DNA of 64,000 nt from Corynebacterium sp. p3-SID1056 (GCF_025152525.1 NZ_JALXXL010000010.1:26221-90220), one strand, 5' to 3'; shown: positions 27,518-37,173, counted from the first letter of the stretch. The notes: generated by a model from the sequence alone, not told the origin. Numbers and translations are program-made.

Positions 27518-30500
27518 ATGAAGATGTCTGAGACTGAATTGATCCGCTGGCTCAGCCAGTGGGTGGCCGAGACCACCGACGCTGCCAGCGCCGAGGAAGT
27601 CGATCCGACCCGGTCGCTGGAGTCCTACGGGTTGTCGTCTCGAGACGCCGTGGTGCTCTCCGGCGAGCTCGAGCGCACGCTCGGCCGCCGCGTCGATCCC
27701 ACGATCGCCTACCAGCATCCGACGATCCAGGCGCTGGCCAAGGCGCTCACGCAGGCCCCGGTTTCCGGGGGCGCAAAGGTGGGGTCGACGGGGCGTCGAG
27801 AAGCATTGGCCCCGGCCGAGCGCGACATCGCGATCGTGGGCTCGGCTGGCCGCTTCCCGGGCGCAAAGGATCAGGCGGCATTCTGGCAACTGCTTCTCGA
27901 CGGGCACGTGGCCACCGGGCCCCTGCCCGAGGGCAGGTGGAGTGAGTACTCCGGCGACCCCTACCTGCGCACAAAGATGGCGGAGGAAGCGACCGACGGC
28001 GGCTACCTCGATGACATTGCCTCCTTCGATAACGAGTTCTTTGGGCTCTCCCCGCTTGAGGCCACCAACATGGATCCGCAGCAGCGCATCATGCTCGAGG
28101 TGGCGTGGGAGGCGCTGGAGGACGCGCACATCCCGGCGGACTCCCTGCGCGGCACGCCCGTCGGTGTGTTCGTGGGATCCTCGGCCAACGACTACGGCAT
28201 GCTCATGGGCGCGGACCCGGCGCAGGCACACCCGTACGCGCTGACGGGCTCAGCGAGCTCGATTATCCCGAACCGCATTTCTTATGCCTTTGACTTCCGC
28301 GGGCCTTCGATGAACGTGGATACCGCCTGCTCGTCTTCGCTGGTGTCGGTGCACCACGCGGTGCGCGCGCTGCGCGACGGGGAGGCGGACCTGGCCCTGG
28401 CCGGCGGCGTGAACATCCTGGCCAACCCCTTTGCTTCGCTGATGTTCTCCGAGTTGGGCGTGATTAGCCCGACCGGCCGCATCCACGCGTTCTCGGATGA
28501 TGCGGACGGCATCGTCCGTTCCGAGGCCGCAGGCTTCGTCGTGCTCAAGCGCGTCGCCGACGCGATGGCTGATGGTGACGAGATCCTGGCCGTGATCAAG
28601 GGCTCGGCGACGAACTCCGACGGGCACTCCAACGGCCTGACCGCCCCGAACCCGGAAGCGCAGGTGGACGTACTGCGCCGCGCGTACGCGGATGCCGGCA
28701 TCGACCCGCAGGACGTGGACCTGGTGGAGGCGCACGGCACCGGCACCATCCTGGGCGACCCGATCGAGGCGACCGCGCTCGGCGAGGTGCTCGGCCGCGG
28801 CCGCGACGCCTCCGCGCCGCTGCTGCTGGGGTCGGCGAAGTCCAGCATCGGCCACTCCGAATCCGCCGCCGGCGTGGTGGCGATGATCAAGGTGCTCGAG
28901 GCACTCAAGCACGACGTCATCCCCGCGAGCGCGAACTTCACGTCGCCCAACCACTTCGTGGACTTCGACGCGGAGCGCCTCGAGGTCGTCGCTGACCCGC
29001 GCGAATGGCCGCGCTACTCGGGCCGCCGCATCGCCGGGCTGTCCGGCTTCGGTTTCGGCGGCACGAACGCGCACGTGGTCGTGACCGATTTTGACGCGGC
29101 TGACTATGAAGAGGCAACGCCCGCGGAGGACGCGTTTATCGCCGGCGCGGCCGAGCAGGTTGCCCTGCCGGTCTCCGGACTTTTGCCCTCGCGCCGCAAG
29201 GAAGCGGCAGCGCAGCTCGCCGAGTACCTGGAGGCAAACCCAGGTAAGGAGCTCGCGCCGATTGCGCGCTCGCTGGCCAAGCGCAACCACGGTCGCTCCG
29301 CCGCAGTCGTGCAGGCCACGACCAACGAGGAGGCGATCAAGCGCCTGCGCCTGGTTGCCGACGGCAAGGTCGGCCCGGGGGTGGCCGTGGCGGACGCACC
29401 CGCCGCGACCGGCCCGGTGTTTGTGTACTCCGGTTTCGGTTCGCAGCACCGCAAGATGGCCAAGCGCCTGCTGGATGTTTCCCCGCTGTTCGCCGCCCGG
29501 ATGCGCGAGCTGGACGAGTACGTCCGCTACGAGGCCGGCTGGTCCATGCTGGACATCATCACCGACGACGGCGAGACCTACGACACCGAGACCGGCCAGG
29601 TCACCATCACCGCGATCCAGATCGCGCAGACGGACCTGCTCGCTTCTGTGGGAATCACCCCGGCGGCGACGATGGGCATGTCCATGGGCGAGATCGCCGC
29701 GGGCTACGCAGCCGGCGGTTTGTCTGCCAAGGACGCCATGCTGATCGCCTGCCAACGCGCCCGCCTGATGGGCGAGGGCGAGGCCATGATCGCCGGTACC
29801 GACGAGGAGGGCGCGATGGCGGTCGTCGAGCTCTCGCGCGAGCAGCTCGCCGAGTTCATCGAGGCGCACGCGGAGGCAGCGGGCGTGGAGCCCGCCGTCT
29901 ACGCAGGCCCCGGCATGACCACCGTCGGTGGCCCGGGCAAGGCGGTCGACTATATCGTCGAGGCCTTGACCGCGGAGGAGAAGTTCGCCCGCAAGCTCAA
30001 CGTGCGCGGCGCGGGCCACACCTCTGCGCTGGACCCGATCCTGGGCGATCTGGCCGCCAGCATCGCGGGTATCGAGGCTCACCCGCTGCGTGTGCCGCTG
30101 TTTAGCTCTGTGGATCGCGGCGAGGTCTACCCGGCCGGTGCGGTCGTGCACGATGAGGAGTACTTCCTGCGCATGACCCGCCAGCCGGTCTACTTCCAGG
30201 ACGCCACCGAAGAAGCGTTTGCGGCCGGCCACACCACGCTGGTGGAGGTCGCCCCGAACCCGGTTGCGGTGATGGGCATGATGAACACCGCCTTCTCCGT
30301 GGGCAAACCGGACGCGCAGCTGCTCTTTACCGCGAAGCGCAAGGTGGACGAGGTCGACTCGCTCATCGACCTGGCCGCCAAGCTCTACGTCGGCGGCATG
30401 TCGGTCGACTTCGCCCCCTTCTACGGGCCGGGCCCGCGTATCGACGCCCCGCGCACCGTCTTCCACGCCAACTCCTACTGGACCGCGGCGCGGCCTTCGT

Positions 30501-32260
30501 CTGCGACGACCTCGCTGCTCGGCTCGCGCGTGAACCTGCCGGGCGGGCAGGTGGCGTTTGCCACCCAGGCCGACCAGGTCTTTAGCCCCTACCAGCTCAT
30601 CGAGGCCGCAGCCGCGGAAGTGCTGCCGAACTCGCGAGTTGTGGCCAGCGAGGAGCACGGCTACCTGCCTGCCGACGGCGAGGTGACCACCGTGGTCAAG
30701 CGCAGCCTCGGCGGTGCCAGCGTCGAGGTCTTTGATGCGGACACCCTGCTCGCCGAGGGCTTCGTCACTACGCTCGACCTGGGCGGGGACGGGCACCTCG
30801 CCGGCGTGGCCGCGCCTGAGCCCGCACCGGAAGCGCCGGTGCCCGCGGAGACCAGCACCGATGAGGTAGACGCTGTGCGCTGGGACCCGGCCTCCGGCGA
30901 GACGGTCGCGCAGCGCCTGCGCGGCATCGTCTCCGAGTCCATGGGCTACGACCCGGACGACCTGCCCGACGAGCTGCCCCTGATCGACCTGGGGCTGGAT
31001 TCGCTGATGGGCATGCGCATTAAGAACCGGGTGGAAAACGACTTCCAGATCCCGCCGCTGCAGGTGCAGACGCTTCGCGACGCCTCCGTCGCCGACGTCA
31101 TTCGCATCGTCGAAGACGCCGTCGCGGGCCGCGAAAGTGCTGCACCTGAGGCTGCGGAACCGGCAGCCGCTGAGCCCGCCGAATCGCAGGGCGTCGGCGT
31201 TGCCCCGCGCGACGCCTCCGAGCGCCTCGTGTTCGGTACGTGGGCGAAGTACGCGGGGAAGGCCGCGGCTGGTGTGACATCGCCGTTGGCGTCGATAAGC
31301 GAGGCCCAGGCGGAAAAGATTGCGGCGCACCTTTCCGAGCGCTCCGGCATCGAGGTCACAGCTGCGCAGGTGCGTGATGCGGAGACGCTCGAGCCGCTGG
31401 CGAACCTCGTGCGCGAGGGGCTCGAGACCGAGGTAGAGGGCAATATCCGTGTCTTCCGAGACGGTTCGGACGACGTGAACCCGGTCTTCGTGTTCCACCC
31501 GGCGGGCGGGTCCTCAAGCGTGTACGCGCCGCTGGCCCGCCGCCTGAAGGAGAACGTGCCGGTGTACGGCGTGGAGCGTCGCGAAGGCTCGCTCAAGGAG
31601 CGCGCCGCGGCGTACGTGGAGGACATCGAGCAGTTGGCGAAGGGCCGCAAGGTCGTGCTCGCTGGCTGGTCCTTCGGGGGCGCGCTGGCCTACGAGGTGG
31701 CGCACCAGCTGGGCAACGACAAGATCGACTTCATCGCGCTGCTGGATACGACGCAGCCGAGCGAGCCGATCCCAGACACACCGGAGGAGACGAAGGCCCG
31801 CTGGGGCCGCTACGCCGCCTTTGCCAAGGAGACCTACGGTCTCGACTTCGAGGTGCCCTACGAGCTGCTCGACACCGCCGGTGAGGAAGCGCTGCTGGAG
31901 ATGCTCACGCAGTTCCTCGCCACTACCGACGCCTCCGAGCACGGCCTGGCCGCCGGTGTGCTTGAGCACCAGCGTGCCTCCTTTGTGGACAACCAGATCC
32001 TCAACCACCTTGACTTTGGCCAGTGGGCCGAGGTCAATGTGCCGGTGCTGCTGTTCCGCGCGGAGCGGATGCACGACGGTGCAATCGCGCTCGAGCCGAA
32101 CTACGCGCACATTGACGAGGACGGTGGCTGGGGCGCTATCGTGAAGGATCTGACGATCGTGCACTTGCCCGGCGACCACCTGGCCGTAGTGGACGAGCCC
32201 GCGGTGGGGATCGTGGGCAAGCACATGAATGATTGGATTGAGGATGACAACCGCCGATAA
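27518..32260 (+). CDS. pks13: Mycolic acid condensing polyketide synthase Pks13
   Basis: A type I synthase of 1580 residues that joins the FadD32-activated chain and a carboxylated acyl chain and releases the alpha-alkyl beta-ketoester. Domain order: N-terminal ACP (SYGLSSRDAV, Ser41), ketosynthase (DTACSSSLVS with Cys271, EAHGTGT and KSSIGHSES histidines), acyltransferase (GMSMGEIAAGYA, Ser722), second ACP (LGLDSLMGM, Ser1162), thioesterase (AGWSFGGALAYE, Ser1385). All active residues are present. The start at 27518 gives the ACP its normal N-terminus. The length is like other corynebacterial forms and shorter than the mycobacterial 1733. It overlaps accD4 by 17 nt. Confidence 0.97.
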   Translation: MKMSETELIRWLSQWVAETTDAASAEEVDPTRSLESYGLSSRDAVVLSGELERTLGRRVDPTIAYQHPTIQALAKALTQAPVSGGAKVGSTGRREALAPAERDIAIVGSAGRFPGAKDQAAFWQLLLDGHVATGPLPEGRWSEYSGDPYLRTKMAEEATDGGYLDDIASFDNEFFGLSPLEATNMDPQQRIMLEVAWEALEDAHIPADSLRGTPVGVFVGSSANDYGMLMGADPAQAHPYALTGSASSIIPNRISYAFDFRGPSMNVDTACSSSLVSVHHAVRALRDGEADLALAGGVNILANPFASLMFSELGVISPTGRIHAFSDDADGIVRSEAAGFVVLKRVADAMADGDEILAVIKGSATNSDGHSNGLTAPNPEAQVDVLRRAYADAGIDPQDVDLVEAHGTGTILGDPIEATALGEVLGRGRDASAPLLLGSAKSSIGHSESAAGVVAMIKVLEALKHDVIPASANFTSPNHFVDFDAERLEVVADPREWPRYSGRRIAGLSGFGFGGTNAHVVVTDFDAADYEEATPAEDAFIAGAAEQVALPVSGLLPSRRKEAAAQLAEYLEANPGKELAPIARSLAKRNHGRSAAVVQATTNEEAIKRLRLVADGKVGPGVAVADAPAATGPVFVYSGFGSQHRKMAKRLLDVSPLFAARMRELDEYVRYEAGWSMLDIITDDGETYDTETGQVTITAIQIAQTDLLASVGITPAATMGMSMGEIAAGYAAGGLSAKDAMLIACQRARLMGEGEAMIAGTDEEGAMAVVELSREQLAEFIEAHAEAAGVEPAVYAGPGMTTVGGPGKAVDYIVEALTAEEKFARKLNVRGAGHTSALDPILGDLAASIAGIEAHPLRVPLFSSVDRGEVYPAGAVVHDEEYFLRMTRQPVYFQDATEEAFAAGHTTLVEVAPNPVAVMGMMNTAFSVGKPDAQLLFTAKRKVDEVDSLIDLAAKLYVGGMSVDFAPFYGPGPRIDAPRTVFHANSYWTAARPSSATTSLLGSRVNLPGGQVAFATQADQVFSPYQLIEAAAAEVLPNSRVVASEEHGYLPADGEVTTVVKRSLGGASVEVFDADTLLAEGFVTTLDLGGDGHLAGVAAPEPAPEAPVPAETSTDEVDAVRWDPASGETVAQRLRGIVSESMGYDPDDLPDELPLIDLGLDSLMGMRIKNRVENDFQIPPLQVQTLRDASVADVIRIVEDAVAGRESAAPEAAEPAAAEPAESQGVGVAPRDASERLVFGTWAKYAGKAAAGVTSPLASISEAQAEKIAAHLSERSGIEVTAAQVRDAETLEPLANLVREGLETEVEGNIRVFRDGSDDVNPVFVFHPAGGSSSVYAPLARRLKENVPVYGVERREGSLKERAAAYVEDIEQLAKGRKVVLAGWSFGGALAYEVAHQLGNDKIDFIALLDTTQPSEPIPDTPEETKARWGRYAAFAKETYGLDFEVPYELLDTAGEEALLEMLTQFLATTDASEHGLAAGVLEHQRASFVDNQILNHLDFGQWAEVNVPVLLFRAERMHDGAIALEPNYAHIDEDGGWGAIVKDLTIVHLPGDHLAVVDEPAVGIVGKHMNDWIEDDNRR

Positions 32261-33785
32261 GCTTGCAGATCTGCGCGCCCGGCTGGAAAAGGCCCAGGAC
32301 CCCGGCTCGGAGCGCTCGCGCAAACGCCGCGACGATGCAGGACGCACGACGCCGCGCGAGCGCATCAATGCGCTACTCGACGAGGGCTCCTTCGTCGAGA
32401 TCGGCGCGCTCGCGCGTACGCCGGGTGATGACAAGGCCGTCTACTCCGACGGCGTGGTCACGGGCTACGGGCGCATCGACGACCGCCCGGTGGCCATCTA
32501 CGCGCACGACAAGACCGTCTACGGCGGCTCCGTCGGCGTAACCTTCGGCCGCAAGGTGGTCGAGGTGATGGAGTTTGCCATCAAGATCGGCTGCCCCGTC
32601 ATCGGAATCCAGGACTCGGGCGGCGCCCGCATCCAGGACGCGGTGACTTCGCTGGCGATGTACTCGGAGATTGCGAAGCGCCAGCTGCCGCTGTCGGGCC
32701 GCAGCCCGCAGATCTCGATCATGCTGGGTAAATCCGCCGGCGGTGCGGTCTACGCCCCGGTGACGACCGACTTCGTGGTCGCTGTCGACGGCGAGTCCGA
32801 GATGTATGTGACCGGCCCGAACGTGATCCGTGAGGTCACCGGCGAGGACATCACCTCTGCCGAGCTGGGTGGCGCTCGCGTGCAGGAGCAGTCGGGCAAC
32901 ATCCAGGCCGTGGTGGCGTCCGAGGAGGAGGCCTTCGACTACGTCCGCGACCTGCTCTCGCACCTGCCGACCTCAGCCTTCGACCCGGCCCCGCTCGTCG
33001 AGGCACCGGAGGACGAGGAGCTCGACGACAGCGAACTGGATACCTTCATGCCGGACGACACGAACGCCGGCTACGACATGATGGACCTACTGGTCCAGCT
33101 TGGCGACGACGAAGACCTCGTCGAAATCCAGGCGAACTACGCCGAGAACCTCATCTGTGCCTTCGGGCGCATCGACGGCCGCGCCGTCGGGTTCGTGGCC
33201 AACAACCCCATGTACCAGGCCGGCTGCATCGACGCCGATGCTGCCGACAAGGGCGCGCGCTTCATCCGTACCTGCGATGCCTACAACATCCCCATCGTCT
33301 ACGTGGTGGACACGCCCGGCTACCTGCCCGGCGTGGCGCAGGAGCGCGAGGGCCTGATCCACCGCGGCGCGAAGTTCGCTTTCGCGGGCGTGGAGGCGAC
33401 CGTGCCGAAGGTTGCGCTGATCGTGCGCAAGGCCTACGGCGGCGCGTACGCGGTGATGGGTTCGAAGAACCTGTGCGGCGACATCAACCTGGCTTGGCCC
33501 ACTGCCCAGATCGCCGTGATGGGTTCCTCGGCTGCCGTGGTGATGATTCAGGGCAAGCAGCTCGCGGCGATCGAGGATCCCGCGCAGCGCGAGGCGATGA
33601 AGAAGATGTTCATGGACTTTTACGACGAGAACATGACCTCGCCGTATGTCGCCGCGGAGCGCGGTTACATTGACCAGATGATCGAGCCGAACGAGACGCG
33701 CCTCGCACTGCGTCGCGCCCTGCGCCAGCTTGCCACCAAGCAGGAGCAGGACCTGCCGAAGAAGCACACGATCAGCCCGCTGTAA
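32244..33785 (+). CDS. accD4: Acyl-CoA carboxylase beta subunit AccD4 (AccD3 in C. glutamicum naming)
   Basis: The 513-residue carboxyltransferase subunit that makes the carboxylated acyl-CoA extender for Pks13. Marks are PGDDKAVYSDGVVTGYGRID, GIQDSGGARIQDAV (oxyanion loop), GKSAGGAVYAPVTTDF, DTPGYLPGVAQEREG and RKAYGGAYAVMGSKNLCGD. The ATG at 32244 lies inside the pks13 end, so translation is coupled. It works with a biotinylated alpha subunit encoded elsewhere. A short palindrome (33782) spans its stop codon. Confidence 0.96.
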   Translation: MTTADKLADLRARLEKAQDPGSERSRKRRDDAGRTTPRERINALLDEGSFVEIGALARTPGDDKAVYSDGVVTGYGRIDDRPVAIYAHDKTVYGGSVGVTFGRKVVEVMEFAIKIGCPVIGIQDSGGARIQDAVTSLAMYSEIAKRQLPLSGRSPQISIMLGKSAGGAVYAPVTTDFVVAVDGESEMYVTGPNVIREVTGEDITSAELGGARVQEQSGNIQAVVASEEEAFDYVRDLLSHLPTSAFDPAPLVEAPEDEELDDSELDTFMPDDTNAGYDMMDLLVQLGDDEDLVEIQANYAENLICAFGRIDGRAVGFVANNPMYQAGCIDADAADKGARFIRTCDAYNIPIVYVVDTPGYLPGVAQEREGLIHRGAKFAFAGVEATVPKVALIVRKAYGGAYAVMGSKNLCGDINLAWPTAQIAVMGSSAAVVMIQGKQLAAIEDPAQREAMKKMFMDFYDENMTSPYVAAERGYIDQMIEPNETRLALRRALRQLATKQEQDLPKKHTISPL

Positions 33786-33797
33786 CACTTTTGTTAC
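33782..33797. promoter_or_regulatory. Palindrome GTAACA-CTTT-TGTTAC at the accD4 stop codon
   Basis: A perfect 6-4-6 inverted repeat overlaps the TAA stop of accD4 and lies 53 nt before the 36-residue peptide gene. The half-sites resemble the GTAAC elements noted before cmytB, but here they are inverted. It may act as an operator for the peptide gene or as a weak terminator. Confidence 0.4.
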
Positions 33798-33849
33798 GTA
33801 GCCGATAGGCTATGCGTACGTTGATCACGCAAGAAAGGTAGCGCGAATA

Positions 33850-33960
33850 ATGTTGTCTTCCACCCTCGATATCGTCGGTGACCTGATGAGCATGCTGGTC
33901 TGGTTTGTCAACGGAATACAGACCGGCGACCCGCTGTATAACTTCGGTATCCGCTTCTAG
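33850..33960 (+). CDS. 36-residue hydrophobic peptide, candidate small cell-wall (PorA-like) protein
   Basis: A short frame begins MLSSTLDIVG, has a hydrophobic middle (DLMSMLVWFVNGI) and ends YNFGIRF. AAAGG stands about 11 nt before the ATG. It has no signal peptide and no cysteine, and is mildly acidic. Corynebacterial PorA/PorH channel proteins are also signal-less, 40-60 residues long and acidic; as I recall, the 40-residue PorA of C. jeikeium is encoded beside mycolyltransferase/carboxylase genes. The position directly after accD4 and the size suggest such a protein. Sequence similarity is not shown. Confidence 0.55.
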   Translation: MLSSTLDIVGDLMSMLVWFVNGIQTGDPLYNFGIRF

Positions 33961-33969
33961 CTGCGCGTG

Positions 33970-34323
33970 CTAGTTGCGCTTGCTCACCAGCTTGGCAATG
34001 CCGCGCCAGCCAAGCATGAGCAGCGCAGACATCGTCGTCGCCACGACGATGAAGGACCAGTGGGGGATGGACTGGTTCCGAATACCCCAGATCACCAGGC
34101 CCGTGATGACGGTGACCGGCCAGATGATGCCGCCCTTGTTATCGCGGGCGATCAGCCACCCCAGCGTCACGCCGAGCGCGAATGGCCATAGGGTGGACAG
34201 CCAGCCCGTGAAGTTGAAGGGCATCTCCTCGGTCTGGTGCGCAGCGCGCGCAAGCAGCGCAAACACCGCGATAGCGACGTAGTCAGCGGCGATGGCGTAG
34301 GGCTTAGAAATCGTTTTCTTCAT
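33970..34323 (-). CDS. DUF3054 family membrane protein
   Basis: A 117-residue protein with four hydrophobic segments and the pattern of DUF3054 proteins: DYVAIAVFALLARAAH, GWLSTLWPFALGVTLGWL and the third and fourth helices ending in basic residues. No function is known. It stands between the peptide gene (convergent) and the methyltransferase gene upstream of it on the same strand. Confidence 0.8.
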   Translation of the reverse strand: MKKTISKPYAIAADYVAIAVFALLARAAHQTEEMPFNFTGWLSTLWPFALGVTLGWLIARDNKGGIIWPVTVITGLVIWGIRNQSIPHWSFIVVATTMSALLMLGWRGIAKLVSKRN

Positions 34324-34363
34324 GCTGCCATGCTAGCGCCTCGCGGTACTGAAAACACCGCGC

Positions 34364-35668
34364 CTAGAATACCGAGTCGTTCCACCAGCGGCGCTCGGGC
34401 GTGCCGGCGCGGGAGCCTTCGCTATCCAGCTTGATGCCCATCACCTGGTGCAGCTCCACGATGTCGTGCTCGAAGCCCCACTCGGAGCCCGCCATGTACA
34501 TGCCCCAGAGCTTGGCCGTGTTCAGCCCGACGAGCTCGACCGCCTCGTCCCAGTGTTCCTTCAGGTTCTCGCACCAATCGCGCAGCGTGCGCATGTAGTC
34601 GAAGCGGAGGTTCTCCTCGTGGACAACCTCGAACCCGTGGTCCTGCATCTTGCGCACGATAGTGCCGGAGCCGGTGAGCTCGCCGTCCGGGAAGATGTAG
34701 CGGCCGATGAAATCGCCCTTGTTCGTCTTGTGGTTGTCCGGGAACGTGATGCAGTGGTTGACCAGCACGCCGCCCGGGCGCAGCTTGCTGGAGAGGAAGT
34801 CGAAGTAGGAGGCGTAGTTCTTTACCCCGATGTGTTCCATGAGCCCGATGGAGGAGACCGCGTCAAAGCCGGACTCGGAGACGTCGCGGTAGTCCAGGTG
34901 GCGCACCTCTGCGAGGTGCTCGAGCCCCTCCTCCTTGATCTTCGCCTGCGCCCATTCGGCCTGTTCCTTGGACAGGGTGACCCCGAGTGACTTCACGCCG
35001 CGCTTGGCGGCGTAGCGCACCATCGTGCCCCAGCCGCAGCCGATGTCCAGGTGGCGGTCGCCCGGCTTGAGGTGGAGCTTTTCAAAGACGAGGCGGAACT
35101 TGTTTTCCTGGGCCTCATCCAGACTGGCGTCCTCGGTGGGGTAGTAGGCGCAGGTGTAGGCCATGGACTCGCCGAGGAACAGCTCGTAGAAGTCGTTGCC
35201 CACGTCGTAGTGGGAGGAGATGACCTCCGCGTCGCGCTCCTTGGAGTGGGGCGCGAGGCCCTCGCGAACGGTGCGCTCAAACCAGGAGGCCTGCTCCGCC
35301 TCCGGCACGGGCTGAATCTGGAACGCACCCATGCCGCGCAAGGAGCGCACGATGCGCCAGAGTTCCTTTGGGGTCGGGCGCTTGTAGTGGGCGTAGAGGT
35401 TGCGTAACTTATCAAACACCGCGTACGGGTGTGCTAGGTGCTCGCCCTCGACCCCGAGTCCGCCGGTGACCCAGGCGCGCGCCAGGCCGACGTCGCCAGG
35501 TGCGGTGGCGATGTAGGACAGCCCCTCCGGACTGTTCACGCGCACCGTGTGCTCCGCGCCCACCGGCCCTGTGGAGGACCCGTCGAATGCTTCCCAGCGG
35601 AACGGGTTGTACGTGGGGAACAGGGTATCCACGATGTCGGCCACGGTCATTGGTACGAACTTGCTCAT
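34364..35668 (-). CDS. SAM-dependent fatty-acyl methyltransferase (cyclopropane-synthase family, TmsB-like)
   Basis: A 434-residue enzyme of the cyclopropane-fatty-acyl-phospholipid synthase family. It has an N-terminal domain of ~140 residues, then DVGNDFYELFLGESMAYTCA, the SAM motif HLDIGCGWGTMVRYAAKRG, VTLSKEQAEWAQ and SSIGLMEHIGVKNYASYF. These enzymes methylate the double bond of membrane-lipid acyl chains. The FAD-oxidoreductase gene directly upstream (20-nt gap) makes it likely to be the TmsB/BfaB partner, which installs a 10-methylene group on oleate that TmsA/BfaA reduces to 10-methylstearate. A plain cyclopropane synthase is the alternative. Confidence 0.82.
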   Translation of the reverse strand: MSKFVPMTVADIVDTLFPTYNPFRWEAFDGSSTGPVGAEHTVRVNSPEGLSYIATAPGDVGLARAWVTGGLGVEGEHLAHPYAVFDKLRNLYAHYKRPTPKELWRIVRSLRGMGAFQIQPVPEAEQASWFERTVREGLAPHSKERDAEVISSHYDVGNDFYELFLGESMAYTCAYYPTEDASLDEAQENKFRLVFEKLHLKPGDRHLDIGCGWGTMVRYAAKRGVKSLGVTLSKEQAEWAQAKIKEEGLEHLAEVRHLDYRDVSESGFDAVSSIGLMEHIGVKNYASYFDFLSSKLRPGGVLVNHCITFPDNHKTNKGDFIGRYIFPDGELTGSGTIVRKMQDHGFEVVHEENLRFDYMRTLRDWCENLKEHWDEAVELVGLNTAKLWGMYMAGSEWGFEHDIVELHQVMGIKLDSEGSRAGTPERRWWNDSVF

Positions 35669-35688
35669 GTGCTTTCTTCTCCTGTGCG

Positions 35689-37173
35689 CTATGCGTTGTT
35701 GACAGTTTTTTCAAACAGGCCCGGGAAACGTCGGTCCGGGTCGTACGTGGCCTTCATCCGCTCTGGCAGGTCGCCGCCGTAGAGGCGTTCGAACTCGGGT
35801 CGGTCGTAGAAGGCCTCGGAGTAGAGCGACTTGTGGCCGCCCAGCTCGCTTACTTTGCGCTCGATCACCTTGTTAAAGGCACCCGGCTCCTGGGCGGGCG
35901 AGACGTGGTCGGCGGGCACACCCGACCAGAACCCGACGTTGACCCAGGTTGTGCCCGGTTCGAGCGGGTAGAGCGGCCACGGGGCGTGCTCAGGCAGACC
36001 AAGCTGTGAGAGCGCAGCCGAGTCGCTGCGCAACCTGATGGGGCAGAGCCAGACGGGCTCGATCTCGCTGGCTTGGAAGAACCAGTCGAGGAACTCGGCG
36101 ACGTGTGCGTCGGTGACCTCGATGTCTTGCACGACGCGCTCGGTGCGCGGCAGGTTCTTGGGCTTTTTGAGGAAGCGGTATTCCAGATCGTACTTCTTGT
36201 CCAGCCCGACCAACTTCCAGTAGAAGGCGCTGCGTCGCAGCTCGCGGGGCCAGAACCGGCGCACCTTCGGGCGCTGCGTGCCAAAGGCGCGCGAGCACCA
36301 GAACCAGTCGGTGTCCCAGCGCCAGATGTAGTCGCGGATCGTGAGGAAGTCGTGTGTGATGCCCTCGGGGTGCTGCAGGGAGCGGTAAAAGATCGCGTCG
36401 CGCGTGTAGTCGGAGGTGCCCGGGGCGTCGTCGGCCTGGAAGGCGAGCACCAGGTACTGCTCTTCCGGGGAGAAGGCTACGCCGTCAAGCCCGTGCACCG
36501 TGCGGCCGTCCCACGATCCGGAGGCGGAGACGGCGCCGAGCGCTTCCTGGAAGTCACGCAGGGAGTGGAAGCGTGCGTGCTGCAGCTCCACGTACGGCGC
36601 GACGTACTCCAGCTCGATCTTTAGGCGCACCGCGTAGCCGAGGGAGCCGTACGAGTTGGGGAAGGCGCGGAAGAGGTCCACGTTCTCCTCGCGTGAGCAG
36701 CGCACAATGTCGCCGGTGCCGGTGAGCACGTCCATCTCGATGACAGACTCGTGTGGCAGGCCGTTGCGGAAGCTGGTGGACTCCACACCCATGCCGGAGA
36801 CGGCGCCGCCGAGTGTGATGGTCTTCAGCTGGGGGATGACCAGGGGTGCGAGGTGGAAGGGCAGGGTGGCGTCGACAAGCTGCTCGTACGTGCACATCCC
36901 CTGGACATCCGCGGTTTTAGCAACCGGGTCGATGGCGATGACCCCGCCGAGGCCGCTGACATCGAGGCCAGCGCCGGGCTCGACGCGCTTGCGAAACAAA
37001 TTCGACGTGCGCTTGGCCAGGCGGACGCGCTCGCCCGCGGGGACCTGCCGGAAGCTCGCCAGCAGGGTCTCCACGCCCTGGCTGTGCGCATGCCAGCCCA
37101 CTGGAGTGACTCGTTCTCCGTCGACGCTGCGCACGCCAGCGAGGAACCTTGCGAGACCATCAGATACGCTCAT
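35689..37173 (-). CDS. FAD-binding oxidoreductase (TmsA-like, 10-methylene fatty acid reductase candidate)
   Basis: A 494-residue flavoprotein with an FAD_binding_4/DHCR24-like fold: VDVSGLGGVIAIDPVAKTAD, CTYEQLVDATLPFHLAPLVI, TLGGAVSGMGVESTSFRNG, YGSLGYAVRLKIELEYV and a C-terminal WFWCSRAFGTQ region. In actinomycetes a gene of this type next to a cyclopropane-synthase-family methyltransferase forms the tmsA-tmsB (bfaA-bfaB) pair for tuberculostearic acid. That pairing is the ground for the call. The ATG at 37173 has no clear SD. The gene follows the flippase-like gene by 55 nt in a long minus-strand run. Confidence 0.78.
   Translation of the reverse strand: MSVSDGLARFLAGVRSVDGERVTPVGWHAHSQGVETLLASFRQVPAGERVRLAKRTSNLFRKRVEPGAGLDVSGLGGVIAIDPVAKTADVQGMCTYEQLVDATLPFHLAPLVIPQLKTITLGGAVSGMGVESTSFRNGLPHESVIEMDVLTGTGDIVRCSREENVDLFRAFPNSYGSLGYAVRLKIELEYVAPYVELQHARFHSLRDFQEALGAVSASGSWDGRTVHGLDGVAFSPEEQYLVLAFQADDAPGTSDYTRDAIFYRSLQHPEGITHDFLTIRDYIWRWDTDWFWCSRAFGTQRPKVRRFWPRELRRSAFYWKLVGLDKKYDLEYRFLKKPKNLPRTERVVQDIEVTDAHVAEFLDWFFQASEIEPVWLCPIRLRSDSAALSQLGLPEHAPWPLYPLEPGTTWVNVGFWSGVPADHVSPAQEPGAFNKVIERKVSELGGHKSLYSEAFYDRPEFERLYGGDLPERMKATYDPDRRFPGLFEKTVNNA

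Noticed and set aside
28250..31498. 1082-codon open frame antisense to pks13
   Set aside because: High-GC shadow of a well-supported gene; composition is Arg/Ala/His-rich and no domain is recognisable.
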